NCBI RefSeq assembly: GCF_001746835.1
Contig: NZ_CP016094.1
Span: 248,001 to 312,000 of the forward strand
DNA from: Lacunisphaera limnophila
GTDB lineage: Bacteria; Verrucomicrobiota; Verrucomicrobiia; Opitutales; Opitutaceae
Reading direction: 5' to 3'
Length of the DNA stretch: 64,000 nucleotides
The position numbers were made by a program, and so were the translations under genes. Below, in pieces: positions 46,563-55,963 of the stretch. Within the stretch, counting starts at the first letter, position 1. Every line of letters begins with the position of its first letter. Under the pieces are notes generated by a model, which worked only from the letters and a program-made list of their open reading frames with translations, did no database searches and was not told where the DNA came from.

Positions 46563-47087
46563 ATGTCATTGACCACCCCCGCCCGTACCCTGCTCGCTTC
46601 CCTCGCCCTCGCCCTCGTCGGCCCCGCGCTGGCCGCCGACGCCATCCGCATCCGCGCCGGCACCACCCAGGATCACACCGATGAGAGCGGTGTCGTGTGG
46701 CTCGCCGACCAGGGCTTCAGCGGCGGCGACACCATCGACCGCACCGGCCTCAAGGTCGCCAAGACCTCGACCCCCTCGATCTACACCACCGAGCGGTACG
46801 GCATGGGCGGTTTCTCCCGCGCCCTGGCCAACGGCAAATACACCGTGAAGCTCCACTTTGCCGAGACCTACGAGGGTATCTACGGCAAGGGCGAGCGCGT
46901 GTTCTCCTTCAATGTCGAGGGCAAGGAATTCAAGGACTTCGATGTCACGGCCCGCGCCGGCGCCGTGCTGACCGCGTACGTCGAGACCGTCGAGGTCGAG
47001 GTGACCGACGGCAAGCTCGACATCACCTTCACCAGCCAGATCGAGAATCCCGAGATCAACGCCCTCGAGATCATCCCGGCCGGCTGA
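46563..47087 (+). CDS. Secreted malectin-domain protein
   Basis: 174 aa from the ATG at 46563 with signal peptide SLTTPARTLLASLALALVGP. The mature protein is one malectin domain: IRIRAGTTQDHTDESGVVWL, IYTTERYG, YTVKLHFAETYEGI, GERVFSFNVEGKE, FDVTARAGA and ENPEINALEII. Malectin binds di-glucose-type oligosaccharides. It follows the isomerase gene by 30 bases and could be its co-expressed periplasmic binding partner. Confidence 0.88.
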   Translation: MSLTTPARTLLASLALALVGPALAADAIRIRAGTTQDHTDESGVVWLADQGFSGGDTIDRTGLKVAKTSTPSIYTTERYGMGGFSRALANGKYTVKLHFAETYEGIYGKGERVFSFNVEGKEFKDFDVTARAGAVLTAYVETVEVEVTDGKLDITFTSQIENPEINALEIIPAG

Positions 47088-47115
47088 TCCAGTTCTCACT
47101 TCCGGCGCGAGTCTT

Positions 47116-47282
47116 GTGGGCAGCCTCTCGCGGGCGCTCTTGCGATCAACCTGCCCAACCCTCGCGAGCGAGGTCGCCCGCGCTCCATTCCTCCGCGGCT
47201 GGAGCCGCGGCGACCCCGCCGTCGTCTTGCCCGCCCGCCCGGAAAAACTTCCGCGGGGCGGGGTGCGGTCCTTCCCTCCCAC
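47116..47282. repeat. GC-rich hairpin repeats between convergent genes
   Basis: TGGGCAGCCTCTCGCGGGCGCT (47117-47138) is a diverged family E copy. CCGCGGCT-GG-AGCCGCGG (47193-47210) is a perfect 8-bp hairpin. The block lies between the 3' ends of the malectin and PQQ-propeller genes. Confidence 0.6.
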
Positions 47283-47301
47283 CCCGCGGGCTTGGTTTCG
47301 G

Positions 47302-49092
47302 TCAGAATTCGAAGGCCTGGATCTCGTCGCCGCCCTTGAAGTAGAAGATGCGGCCCGCTTCCTCGTCGGCCAGGTACTTGGGTTCCTTCGCGCCCAGCGC
47401 CAGCTTGCGGTCGGTCTCGCCGCTGCTGAGGTTGACGCCCACCAGGCCGACGCCGCCGCCGTCCTGCTTGTCGAGCTTGGTGATGATGTAGGTGTAGGAA
47501 CCTGAGTTCTTCGAGCCGCCAATCTTGAGCGCGCGCGTCTCGGTGTAGCGGTTGTAGCGGTCCAGCGAGCTTTGGATGTTCTGCATGCCCTGCTGTCCGC
47601 CGGAGGTCATGATGCTGCCGTTCTGCGCGACCTGCGCATTACCCTGCGCCGAGGCGGCGAGGGTCACGGCAAACATGGCAATGGTGGAAAACGCGTCGCT
47701 CGGGGCGGCGTAATACAAGGACCACTTCTGCGCTTTCCCCGCCGGGTCGAAGCCCAGCAAGTGCTGCTTGCCCTGCACCACGATGTGGCCGTCGTGGCGT
47801 GTGATGGCCACCGGCACGTCGAGGCGCGCCTTGCTCGAGGAACTCACCGCCTTGACCGTGCCCATCAGGCCACCGGTCAGGCCGAGGCCGATCTTGGCGA
47901 AGTCCCCGCCGCCCATCTTGCGCTTGAACTCGATCGGCACGCGGAAGAGCTCCTCCACCGTGGCGCCCGTGCTGAGGCCGACGAGCTCTTTGCCGTCGGC
48001 GAACATCACCGCCCCGGTCTCAGGCAGCGGCATCAGGTTCGTCAGGCCGCCCTCGATCTTCTTGTCCTGGTAGAGGGGCTTGCCGTCCGCGGCCGCCACG
48101 ACCACCACGCCCAGCGGTTCCTTGAGCAGCACCGTCTGGCCGTTGGAGAAATTGCCGCCGTACCGGGCGTAGATTTTGTCGGCCACGACCTCGATCTGAG
48201 TGACGATCGCGTTGTCGCGGGACTTGAAGAGGCCGGCGTACTCGGAGATGCGGTCACTCTTCCAGAGCGCGGCGCCGGTCTGCTTGTTGATCGCGTGGAT
48301 GCTGCCGCCGCCCGCGCCGTAGATCACATCGCCGACGATGCGCAGGGGCGCGTAGGTGCGCTTCAGGCCCTTGTCGCCCGGGGGGAACTCCACGGCCCAC
48401 TTGATGGCGCCGGTATTCACATCGAGCGCGTGCACGCCCAGATAGCCGAGATAGAGCGTGTCGCCTTCGAGCACGGGATCATGATAGCCCGAGAGATCCA
48501 TCCGCGGCATGAACTTCCCGGAGTTGTCGGCCAGATGCAGGGGGATGCTGTTGGCCTTGGCCAAAAGCGTGGACCACTTGCGCTCGCCGGTCGTGAGGTC
48601 GTGCGCGAACAGGAAGGTGCCGTTCTCCTGGCCCTTGCCGTCCTTGTAGGTGGTCATGATGACGATCACCAGGTTCTTCTCCGGCAGCGGAACCGAACCC
48701 AGATACTGACCCATGACCTCCGGGGCGGTCCACTCGGTTTCGCCCGTGAGGTAGTCGATGAGCGTGAGCGTGGACTTCGAGCCACCGATCCCCTCGAGCT
48801 GGTTGCACAGCAGGAAGGGCGTGCCGGGAATCTCCCGGGCGTTCATCGAGTTGCTCTTCTTGAAGTCGGCGTTCTTCCACAGGACCTTGCCCGTGTCAGG
48901 ATCGATGCAATGGATCGCCGAGTTTGTGCCGACCAGCAACACACCGAGCGCGGTGAGATTCTCCCACTTCGCGTCCTCCCCCAACGCACAGGTCCACACC
49001 GGTTTGGCGGGCGCAGCCCAGACTTGGGCCGCCAGCGCGGAGAGCAGGACAACGGTTAGAAGACGGGGCAGGCGGGGAAGCGGTACGATCAT
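47302..49092 (-). CDS. Secreted PQQ-type beta-propeller protein
   Basis: 596 aa with a signal peptide (LPRLLTVVLLSALAAQVWAA). Propeller blades show the tryptophan-docking pattern: IHCIDPDTGKVLWKN, IDYLTGETEWTAPE, AHDLTTGERKWST, VHALDVNTGAIKWAVEFPPG and IHAINKQTGAALWKSDR. No heme motif or catalytic PQQ-dehydrogenase residues are recognised, so this is a BamB-like or binding propeller. A Gln/Asn/Ser-rich insert (NAQVAQNGSIMTSGGQQGMQ) lies near residue 490. Its role is unknown; it probably acts in the periplasm or cell envelope. Confidence 0.8.
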   Translation of the reverse strand: MIVPLPRLPRLLTVVLLSALAAQVWAAPAKPVWTCALGEDAKWENLTALGVLLVGTNSAIHCIDPDTGKVLWKNADFKKSNSMNAREIPGTPFLLCNQLEGIGGSKSTLTLIDYLTGETEWTAPEVMGQYLGSVPLPEKNLVIVIMTTYKDGKGQENGTFLFAHDLTTGERKWSTLLAKANSIPLHLADNSGKFMPRMDLSGYHDPVLEGDTLYLGYLGVHALDVNTGAIKWAVEFPPGDKGLKRTYAPLRIVGDVIYGAGGGSIHAINKQTGAALWKSDRISEYAGLFKSRDNAIVTQIEVVADKIYARYGGNFSNGQTVLLKEPLGVVVVAAADGKPLYQDKKIEGGLTNLMPLPETGAVMFADGKELVGLSTGATVEELFRVPIEFKRKMGGGDFAKIGLGLTGGLMGTVKAVSSSSKARLDVPVAITRHDGHIVVQGKQHLLGFDPAGKAQKWSLYYAAPSDAFSTIAMFAVTLAASAQGNAQVAQNGSIMTSGGQQGMQNIQSSLDRYNRYTETRALKIGGSKNSGSYTYIITKLDKQDGGGVGLVGVNLSSGETDRKLALGAKEPKYLADEEAGRIFYFKGGDEIQAFEF

Positions 49093-49180
49093 GGTGCCGC
49101 ATTCTAGACCAACCCCGTCCGCCTGCCTATACGTGTACCTGCGTAGGCCGGGGGCTTCACCCCGGGGCCAGCCTCCCGGA

Positions 49181-50014
49181 CTACTTCTCTACCGGAGGCG
49201 TATCGACCGACCCGAGAATCTGCAACTCACCCATGTCCACCTTCCCCGTGGGATTGAGCCGGCGCACCAGCCCGTCGCTGTCCCGGCCGAAGAAGCGCGA
49301 GGCGAACATGCTCATGCTCGGCAGCGCGGCGGTGAAGTGGTTGCCCCGCGTCGGGATGTTGTACCGGGTGGACCAGAGGGGCACGAGTTTCTTCTCCCGC
49401 CAGGCGGTCTGGAAATCAAAGGCGGTGAGGATCACAAAGTACCGCGGGTCCTCCACGTCGGCGATCAGGTCGCCATAAACCGTGCCGTGCACGCCGTAGG
49501 ACCGCATGTCGCGGTGGGCCTTCAGGGCTTCCCGGTAGCCAAGCAAGGTCGCGTTCCGGTTGTTGCGGCTGTCCCGCCGCTGGTTGGCCGCATCCATCTG
49601 CATGGCGTGCCCAGCCCAGTCCGAGGTGATGTCATTCAACTGGGAACCGGAGAGCGCCAGCGAGTTGTCAAACCCGTCGGTCGCGCCCCACGTCACGCTG
49701 ATCAACAAGTCGGTGTCCTCCGGATCACTCGCGGCGATGTAATTCTGCCGCGCGAGCGCGGGGCTGATCAACCGCACCACCTGGTTGAACGTGGCTTGAT
49801 CCACCGAGTTGTCCCGCAGGCTCCCGAGGATGGAACCGGCATTGGCAAAGGCGAAGGTCTCGGCCTTGTACCCGCCCAACGCCGACGGCGTGCGGGTGTA
49901 GTCATTGAAGACCTGGGCTAGGACCGACGTTTCTTCGTCCTCCACGCGGGCCGCTCCGCCGTGCAGGTTAACCAGGCAAACCAAAGGCAAGCACAGTCGA
50001 AACAGGGTTTTCAT
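49181..50014 (-). CDS. Secreted protein, unknown
   Basis: 277 aa from the ATG at 50014 with a signal peptide (KTLFRLCLPLVCLVNLHGGA). Features: NQVVRLISPALARQNYIAAS, SDPEDTDLLISVTWGATDGF and EDPRYFVILTAFDFQTAWRE. The DLLISVTWG strand followed by a long polar loop and YFVILTAFD strand resembles small envelope proteins that are paralogous within Opitutaceae, but I cannot name a family. It shares strand with the PQQ-propeller gene 88 bases downstream. Confidence 0.7.
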   Translation of the reverse strand: MKTLFRLCLPLVCLVNLHGGAARVEDEETSVLAQVFNDYTRTPSALGGYKAETFAFANAGSILGSLRDNSVDQATFNQVVRLISPALARQNYIAASDPEDTDLLISVTWGATDGFDNSLALSGSQLNDITSDWAGHAMQMDAANQRRDSRNNRNATLLGYREALKAHRDMRSYGVHGTVYGDLIADVEDPRYFVILTAFDFQTAWREKKLVPLWSTRYNIPTRGNHFTAALPSMSMFASRFFGRDSDGLVRRLNPTGKVDMGELQILGSVDTPPVEK

Positions 50015-50116
50015 AAGCCGCGGGGTTGTACCGGCATCTTGCGGGGCCGGGCTTGAAAGCCAAGTCTTGATCCTCTCTAACAGTTGACGGTCCGCATCCC
50101 ACCCTACCCCACCCCC

Positions 50117-52087
50117 ATGATTTCCCCCCGCCCCGCCCGGTTCCGCATTCCGCCTGCCGTACTCTTTCTGCTCCTGCTCACCGGTTTGCGCTCCGCGCCC
50201 GCCCTGCCGCCGCTCACCTCGCCCGACGGCACCATCACGGTCCAGGTCCAGACGGATAAACGCCTGACCTATGACGTCCGCCACGAGGATCGTCCGGTCC
50301 TCACCGCCTCGACCCTCTCGCTTACCGTGGACGGCGTCACCTTCGGCCACGCCCCGCGACTCATCGCGGCGACCCCGCGCAGCCACGACGCCCTGCTCCG
50401 GCCCGACGTCCGCCAAAAGGCGGCCGAGATCCGCGAACATTACAACGAACTCCGCCTCGATTTCGAGGGCGGTTTCGTCGTGACCTTCCGCGCCTACAAC
50501 GAGGGCGTCGCCTACCGCTGGGAAACCACCCTGCCGGCCGCCGAGGTCAAGGTCTTCGCCGAGGAGGTCGGCTTGAATTTCACCGGCAGCCACTTCGCCT
50601 GGTTTCCCGAAGAACAAAGCTTCTACTCGCACAACGAACGCCTGTTCCTGCCGCGGGCGCTCGGTGACCTCGCCCCGCAGAACCTCGCCAGCCTGCCCAT
50701 CGTCGTCGATGCGAACGGCCTCAAGGTCGCCCTCGCCGAGTCCGACCTCGAGGACTACCCCGGCCTGTGGTTCACCGGCACCGGCGGCAACGGCCTCGCC
50801 GGCACCCACCCGCCCGTGGCCCTCAAGGAGGAACTCACCGGCGACCGCGACTTCCGCGTCACCGAGGCCGCCGGCTACATCGCCGTGACCAAGGGCACAC
50901 GCACCTACCCCTGGCGCATCCTCGGCCTGGCCCGCCAGGACCGCGACCTCCTCACCAACCAGCTCCCCTGGCTCCTCGCCGCCCCGTCACGCATCGCCGA
51001 CCCGTCGTGGATCAAGCCCGGCAAGATCGCGTGGGACTGGTGGAATGCCAACAACCTCCACGGCGTGGACTTCAAGGCCGGCGTGAACACGCGGACCTAC
51101 GAATACTTCATCGATTTCGCCGCGGCCAACGGGCTCGAGTACATCATCCTCGACGAGGGCTGGTATCAACTAGGCGACCTCTTCACCCCCGCCCCCGACA
51201 TGGACGTGCCGGCCATCATCGACTACGGCAAAAAGAAGGGCGTCGGCGTCATTCTCTGGGTCGTCTGGAAAACCCTCGACGACCACCTCATCCCCGCCCT
51301 CGACCTGTTCCAAAAATGGGGCGTGCGCGGCATCAAGGTGGACTTCATGCAGCGGAGCGACCAGGCCGTCATCAATTTCTACCACCGGGTCAACCGCGAG
51401 GCCGCGGCCCGCCACCTGCTCACCGACTTCCACGGCGCCGTTCACCAGGCCGTCCTCACCCGCACCTGGCCCAACCTGATGACCAATGAGGGCGTCCGCG
51501 GTCTCGAGTGGAACAAGTGGAGCGCCCACATCACGCCCGAGCACGACGCCACCCTGCCGTTCACCCGGCAGTACCTCGGCCCCATGGACTACACCCCCGG
51601 CGCCACCCGCAACGCCAACCGCGACGGTTTCGCCTGGAACCACTTCCGCCCCCGCAGCCAGGGCACCCGCTGCCACCAGCTCGCCCTCTACGTCGTCTTC
51701 GAAAGTCCCCTCCAAATGCTCGCCGACACCCCGACCAACTACGAGCGCGAGCCCGCCATGATGGAATTCCTCCGCGCCGTGCCCAGCGTGTGGGATGAGA
51801 CCCGCGCGCTCGACGGCCGCATCAGCGACTACGTGCTCACGGCCCGCCGCAGCGGCCGCGACTGGTTCGTCGGCGCCATCACCGACTGGACCGCCCGCGA
51901 ACTCGAGCTCGATCTCTCCTTCCTTCCCGCCGGCGAATTCACCCTGACCGAGTGGCGCGACGGCCTCAACGCCGGGACCCACGCCGAGGACTTCAAGCAG
52001 GCCACCCAAACCGTGACCAACCGCACCAAGCTGCGCCTCCCGCTCGCCGAGGGCGGTGGCTGGGCCGCCCGGATCTCGCCGAAGTAA
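50117..52087 (+). CDS. Glycoside hydrolase family 97
   Basis: 656 aa from the ATG at 50117; upstream codons in frame are unlikely. A signal peptide (FRIPPAVLFLLLLTGLRSA) is followed by the GH97 N-terminal beta-sandwich, the TIM barrel (GKIAWDWWNANNLHGVDFKA, YIILDEGWYQ, GVILWVVWKT, GIKVDFMQRSDQ, LLTDFHGA, NLMTNEGVRGLEWNKW) and a C-terminal beta domain (DWFVGAITDWTARELEL). The family splits into inverting alpha-glucosidases and retaining alpha-galactosidases. An Asp in KVDFM at the strand-4 position suggests the retaining kind, but this is inference. It would act in the periplasm on alpha-linked oligosaccharides. Confidence 0.9.
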   Translation: MISPRPARFRIPPAVLFLLLLTGLRSAPALPPLTSPDGTITVQVQTDKRLTYDVRHEDRPVLTASTLSLTVDGVTFGHAPRLIAATPRSHDALLRPDVRQKAAEIREHYNELRLDFEGGFVVTFRAYNEGVAYRWETTLPAAEVKVFAEEVGLNFTGSHFAWFPEEQSFYSHNERLFLPRALGDLAPQNLASLPIVVDANGLKVALAESDLEDYPGLWFTGTGGNGLAGTHPPVALKEELTGDRDFRVTEAAGYIAVTKGTRTYPWRILGLARQDRDLLTNQLPWLLAAPSRIADPSWIKPGKIAWDWWNANNLHGVDFKAGVNTRTYEYFIDFAAANGLEYIILDEGWYQLGDLFTPAPDMDVPAIIDYGKKKGVGVILWVVWKTLDDHLIPALDLFQKWGVRGIKVDFMQRSDQAVINFYHRVNREAAARHLLTDFHGAVHQAVLTRTWPNLMTNEGVRGLEWNKWSAHITPEHDATLPFTRQYLGPMDYTPGATRNANRDGFAWNHFRPRSQGTRCHQLALYVVFESPLQMLADTPTNYEREPAMMEFLRAVPSVWDETRALDGRISDYVLTARRSGRDWFVGAITDWTARELELDLSFLPAGEFTLTEWRDGLNAGTHAEDFKQATQTVTNRTKLRLPLAEGGGWAARISPK

Positions 52088-52100
52088 GCCTACTCTTGGA

Positions 52101-52189
52101 GGCGGGGTGCCCTCACCCCGCTGCTTAGTTGTAGGGGCGGACCTTGGTCCGCCCTCTTTATCCCGCGGCGCAGCAAGTTGCGCCCCTAC
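52101..52189. repeat. Three stacked hairpins between convergent genes
   Basis: GCGGGGTG/CACCCCGC (52102-52121), GGGCGGACC-TT-GGTCCGCCC (52135-52154) and GGCGCA/TGCGCC (52167-52184) follow each other. An outer stem GTAGGGGCG/CGCCCCTAC (52131-52139 with 52181-52189) encloses the last two. The right arm covers the stop codon of the methyltransferase gene. Confidence 0.7.
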
Positions 52190-52920
52190 TTTGGCTTGCT
52201 AGCCGCGACGAACACCGAGACGCCCGCCGGCACCGGCCAGCCGCGCCCCGTCCAGGCCTGCTCCAGTCCCGCCATGGCCGAGAACATCGCCTCGACCGGC
52301 GCCGGAAAAACCTGCACGTCGCTCGTCGGCCGCGCGGGCGGAAACAGCTTCCGCCGCGCCACCACCAGTGGCAACGGCAGCAGGTTGGCGTAACTCGCAA
52401 ACCGCACGGAGAACCCGGCCGCTGTCAGCCGCCCGACCAGCTCCGGCCGCGTGAAGCGGTGCCGCCCCTCGGTGGCCTCGTCATGGTAGGACCACAGCCA
52501 CCGGTAGGCCGGCTCATTCACCAACACCACCCCGCCCGGCCGCAGGCAGCGCGCGAATTCCCGCAGCACCGCTGCCGTGTCGTCGATGTGGTAAAGCACG
52601 TCACCCGTCGACACCGCGTCAAAGCTCCCGTCCGCATAAGGCAGCGCCTCAAGCGAGCCTTCGGTGATCTCCGCCCCGGCCCGCTCCCGCGCGAGGGCGC
52701 AGGCCAGCGGCGACAGGTCCACGCCCGCCACCGTCCACGCCGGCTGCACTGTGCGCAGCGCTCGGATGAAGCCGCCCGTGCCGCACCCGGCGTCGAGCAC
52801 GCGCGCCGGACCCGACGGCAACAGTCGCGCCAGCCAGTGCGCGCGGCGGCGGTGCAGGGCCCGGAAATACCACATCCGGTCCTCCGTCTCGGCCAGCTTG
52901 CGGTATTCGTCGGGACGCAT
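52186..52920 (-). CDS. Class I SAM-dependent methyltransferase
   Basis: 244 aa. Motif I is VLDAGCGTGG (41-50), followed by VAGVDLSPLA (acidic end of strand 2), EGSLEALPYADGSFDAVSTG and LRPGGVVLVNEPAYRWLW. The VNEPAYRWLWSYHDEATEGR segment is typical of the subgroup that acts with lipid- or glycan-modifying genes, and the C-terminal hydrophobic part (LLPLPLVVARRKL) may touch the membrane. The substrate is unknown. The neighbouring gene at 53017 is divergent. Confidence 0.85.
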   Translation of the reverse strand: MRPDEYRKLAETEDRMWYFRALHRRRAHWLARLLPSGPARVLDAGCGTGGFIRALRTVQPAWTVAGVDLSPLACALARERAGAEITEGSLEALPYADGSFDAVSTGDVLYHIDDTAAVLREFARCLRPGGVVLVNEPAYRWLWSYHDEATEGRHRFTRPELVGRLTAAGFSVRFASYANLLPLPLVVARRKLFPPARPTSDVQVFPAPVEAMFSAMAGLEQAWTGRGWPVPAGVSVFVAASKPK

Positions 52921-53016
52921 TCTCGGCGCTGAGGGGGCCGCAACCGGCGCGGCGAGGCGACAATATTTTTGCCACGGCCCGCTTCTGCGGACATGATCAT
53001 GCCACCCCTCCCCGCC

Positions 53017-54228
53017 ATGCGCCTGCCCCTGCTGTTCCTGCTCCTGCCCCTCGTTGCCGCCGCCGACCCCGTCTGGCGTCCCTTTTCCGCCGACAGCCCG
53101 TGGAACACGCCGCTTCCGGCCGATGCCGCCGTGGACCGCGATTCACCAGCCCTGATCGCCGACCTCGCCGACCGCGGCCCGTGGCTGATCAACATCAAGG
53201 ACTGGTCCATCCCGGTCTACTTCGTGGACGCCGCCACCACGCCCCGCCACGATGTCGGCGACCTCCGCCCCGGCATCTACGGCAAGGGCTTCGCCTTTCC
53301 CCGCCAGATCCCCATCCCCGACGGCGCCATCGCGTCGCCACCCGTGGGCGATCACAGCGACAATCACCTGAGCGTCATCGACCGCACCCTCGGGCTCGAA
53401 TGGGGCATGTGGGCTGCCCGCCAGGATGCGACCGGCCGCTGGTTCACCGGCCTCGGCGCCGTCACCGACCTCACCGGCACCGGCGTGGCCCCGCCCTGGT
53501 ACGACAACCCGCGTGAGCTCGACTCCCACCGCGCCCGCGCGGGCGGCTTCCCGCTCATCGCGGGTCTGATCAGGGTGGACGAGATCAAGGCCGGACGCAT
53601 CGCGCACGCCCTCGCCTTCGCCTACGACCATTGCCGTACCGGGCTTTTTGTCCCGCCCGCCAGCACCTCCCAGGTCACCCAGCTCGAAGCCGTCGACTCC
53701 CGCGGCATCCCGATGGGCGGCCGCCTGCAGCTCGACCCGGCGTGGGACGTCGAGGGCTCGGGTCTCTCGCCCGCCGGCAAAATCATCGCCCGCGCCCTGC
53801 AGGAATATGGCGCCTACTGTAGCGACTACGCCGGCGCCAACGTCCTCTACGCCGAGAACTCCCCCGCCGCCGTGCAGGCCTGGGCAGGCCTCCTCGACCC
53901 GCACGACCTCGCGGTGATCTTCAACCCGGATTTCATCCGGCAACATTTCCGCGTCATTGACCTCGGCACCTTGCTGCCCGGCCAGAACCTCTCGGTCCCG
54001 CCCCCGTATCTGCTCTCCCTCAGCTTCGCGGGGGAAATCGCGCGCATCGATCCGTACGCCCGTACCATCCTCCTGCCCGCCGCCGACCTCGCAGGCCCCG
54101 CCGTCTGGCGCACCCTCCCCGCGGGCGCGCAACTCGATCTCGGCGGCTCCGGCTGGGCGCAGGCCACCCGCCTCATCCTCACGGCCCCCGACGGCGCCAC
54201 CAGCACCTGGACCATCCAACGGCTCTGA
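53017..54228 (+). CDS. Secreted protein, unknown, beta-rich
   Basis: 403 aa from the ATG at 53017, with in-frame ATGs at 52993 and 52999 as alternatives. A signal peptide (RLPLLFLLLPLVAAADP) leads into WRPFSADSPWNTPLPADAAV. The WRPFSA.SPWN(T/Q) start, GKGFAFP, DGAIASPPVGDHSDNHLSVI, EWGMWAARQD and SGLSPAGKIIARALQEYGAY are found in a group of uncharacterised exported proteins of soil bacteria. No catalytic motif can be assigned. It may be a carbohydrate-related enzyme, but that is a guess from the neighbourhood only. Confidence 0.75.
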   Translation: MRLPLLFLLLPLVAAADPVWRPFSADSPWNTPLPADAAVDRDSPALIADLADRGPWLINIKDWSIPVYFVDAATTPRHDVGDLRPGIYGKGFAFPRQIPIPDGAIASPPVGDHSDNHLSVIDRTLGLEWGMWAARQDATGRWFTGLGAVTDLTGTGVAPPWYDNPRELDSHRARAGGFPLIAGLIRVDEIKAGRIAHALAFAYDHCRTGLFVPPASTSQVTQLEAVDSRGIPMGGRLQLDPAWDVEGSGLSPAGKIIARALQEYGAYCSDYAGANVLYAENSPAAVQAWAGLLDPHDLAVIFNPDFIRQHFRVIDLGTLLPGQNLSVPPPYLLSLSFAGEIARIDPYARTILLPAADLAGPAVWRTLPAGAQLDLGGSGWAQATRLILTAPDGATSTWTIQRL

Positions 54229-54283
54229 CGGCCGGTTGCATCAACGTCACCTCAACTGAGAGCCACCTGCCGTCGCGGGCGGC

Positions 54284-55114
54284 TCACATCCGGTCCCGGC
54301 GCGAGCCGCGACCCGACTCGGCCCCGCGCCAGCCCGGATGCCCGCGCCGTTCGCTGGACTTGTCCCCCTGCCACCGCTCCCGTTCCGACGAACGGTAGTC
54401 GCGATATTCCGGCTGAGCCAGATCCCGCGTGAAGGGACTGACCAGCGGCGTCTCCGGCGTCGTGTAGATCGGCCGGGGCGCATCGTAGTAAGTGTAGCTG
54501 ACCGGCCAGAGCGCGAACTCCTGCTGTCGTTCATACCGGCTGCGGTAAACCGGGTAACCCACCCGGTAATGCACCGGGGCCGCCGCCGCGGCGGCAAAGC
54601 GTTCCTCCAACACCGCCAGCCGCTCCAGGTGCGCGCTCGCCCGGTTCTGCTCCTCCCGCTGCTCGGCCAGCTTCAGCCGCGCAATCGTCAGCGGCTCGAC
54701 ACACGGCACCCCGGGGTAACTGCGCGCGAAATTCTCCCAAAACGCCGCCTGGTAGGCGGCGGGCGCCGCGAGAAACGAGGCGTCGGCCAGCTTGCGATCC
54801 CGCAGCGCCGTCCCCTCGGCCACCAGCCGGCCCTGCCGCGCCGCCTGCTCGGCCCGCACCCGTTCGTCCCGGGCCTCGAGCGCGGCCTGCTCCGCTGCCG
54901 TCCGCAGCGCCGCCCGGATCACCCGGCCGTCCCGCAGCTCAATTTCGCCGCGGTCATAATAAAGCATTTGCCGGTCGCCGAGCTCCACCCGGCCCTTCGG
55001 CTGCCCCAACACCTCCCGGACTTCCGCCGGCGTGGCCCCGGTCCGCACCTCCTCCGCTATCGCGAAGGGCGCGGCGGAGACAACCAAAACCAGGCTGAGG
55101 ACGGGGGCTTTCAT
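54284..55114 (-). CDS. Secreted protein with BamE-like N-terminal module
   Basis: 276 aa with signal peptide KAPVLSLVLVVSAAPFAIA. Residues about 23-68 (TGATPAEVREVLGQPKGRVE, then MLYYDRGEIELRDGRV) look like a SmpA/OmlA/BamE-type small domain. A long Ala/Glu/Arg-rich helix (about 70-110) and a Tyr/Arg-rich C-terminus (YPVYRSRYERQQEF, RRGHPGWRGAESGRGSRRDR) follow. The N-terminal module also occurs in the protein encoded at 55964-56746. The location is presumably periplasmic. Function unknown. Confidence 0.7.
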   Translation of the reverse strand: MKAPVLSLVLVVSAAPFAIAEEVRTGATPAEVREVLGQPKGRVELGDRQMLYYDRGEIELRDGRVIRAALRTAAEQAALEARDERVRAEQAARQGRLVAEGTALRDRKLADASFLAAPAAYQAAFWENFARSYPGVPCVEPLTIARLKLAEQREEQNRASAHLERLAVLEERFAAAAAAPVHYRVGYPVYRSRYERQQEFALWPVSYTYYDAPRPIYTTPETPLVSPFTRDLAQPEYRDYRSSERERWQGDKSSERRGHPGWRGAESGRGSRRDRM

Positions 55115-55227
55115 GCCGGATGGGACACGCGAAACCTAGCCCGGTTCACCCGGCTGGCAAACGTTTCTTCCGCTCCCCCGGCCAGAACCGCATTGAACCC
55201 GGAGCCCCGCCCCACATCCTCCGGCCC

Positions 55228-55713
55228 ATGCGTTTGCGCGTCATCACCACCGGCGGGACCATCGACAAGGTCTACTTCGACGCCGCCAGCACCTACGACG
55301 TCGGCGACCCCCAGGTCGGTCCGCTCTTCAAGGAGGCCAATGTCACCTTCGACTTCGTCGTCGAATCCGTGCTGCAAAAGGACAGCCTCCAGATGACCGA
55401 CGCGGACCGCGCCCTCATCCGCGAGCGCGTGCTCGCCGCGCCGGAAAACCTCATCCTCATCACCCACGGCACCGACACCATGACCGCCACCGCCGCCCAC
55501 CTTGGCGACCTGCCGGGCAAGGTCATCGTGTTCACCGGTTCGATGGTGCCCGCGCGCTTCCGGCAGAGCGACGCCCTCTTCAACCTCGGCTGCGCCGTCG
55601 GCGCCGTCCAGGTCCTGCCCCCCGGCATCTACATCGCGATGAACGGCCAGGTTTTCCCCGCCGCCGAGGTCCGCAAAAATCGCGCCCAAAGCCGCTTCGA
55701 ACCCAAGGCATGA
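55228..55713 (+). CDS. Short asparaginase-domain protein
   Basis: 161 aa from the ATG at 55228. The N-terminal asparaginase/glutaminase domain is clear: TTGGTIDKVYF with the nucleophile Thr, LITHGTDTMTATAAHL with the second Thr/Lys site, and GKVIVFTGSMVPARF. The protein stops after this domain; classic L-asparaginases are about 330 residues with a C-terminal domain that shapes the dimer. Short versions of this kind are common in environmental bacteria, so it is probably intact. No signal peptide is present. Confidence 0.82.
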   Translation: MRLRVITTGGTIDKVYFDAASTYDVGDPQVGPLFKEANVTFDFVVESVLQKDSLQMTDADRALIRERVLAAPENLILITHGTDTMTATAAHLGDLPGKVIVFTGSMVPARFRQSDALFNLGCAVGAVQVLPPGIYIAMNGQVFPAAEVRKNRAQSRFEPKA

Positions 55714-55783
55714 ACCGCGCCGCCACGCTGCCGCAACCCGCCAATCCAGCCGCGTCGGGCGTTTCTGCCGGCTGAATTTCCCC

Positions 55784-55948
55784 GTGAAAAAACCCACGGC
55801 CGAGGAACGGAAACGCCGCTGCACCGGCAAGCGCCGCTACCGCACCCAGGGCGACGCCCTCGATGCCGCCCTCCTCGCCGGCGTGGAACGCACCCGCTCC
55901 GCCTACCCCTGCACCCTCTGCGGCCACTGGCACCTCACCTCGCGCTGA
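55784..55948 (+). CDS. 54-residue zinc-ribbon-like protein
   Basis: A GTG at 55784 opens a frame with KKPTAEERKRRCTGKRRYRT, a helix, and YPCTLCGHWHLTSR. The RC..KRRY...A..A....R...YPC..CG.WHLT pattern recurs in many small bacterial proteins and suggests a zinc site built from the C..C pair and the His residues. It begins 70 bases after the asparaginase-domain gene and may share its transcript. The start is chosen because no ATG is available. Confidence 0.65.
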   Translation: MKKPTAEERKRRCTGKRRYRTQGDALDAALLAGVERTRSAYPCTLCGHWHLTSR

Positions 55949-55963
55949 GCGGACACCCCTCCC

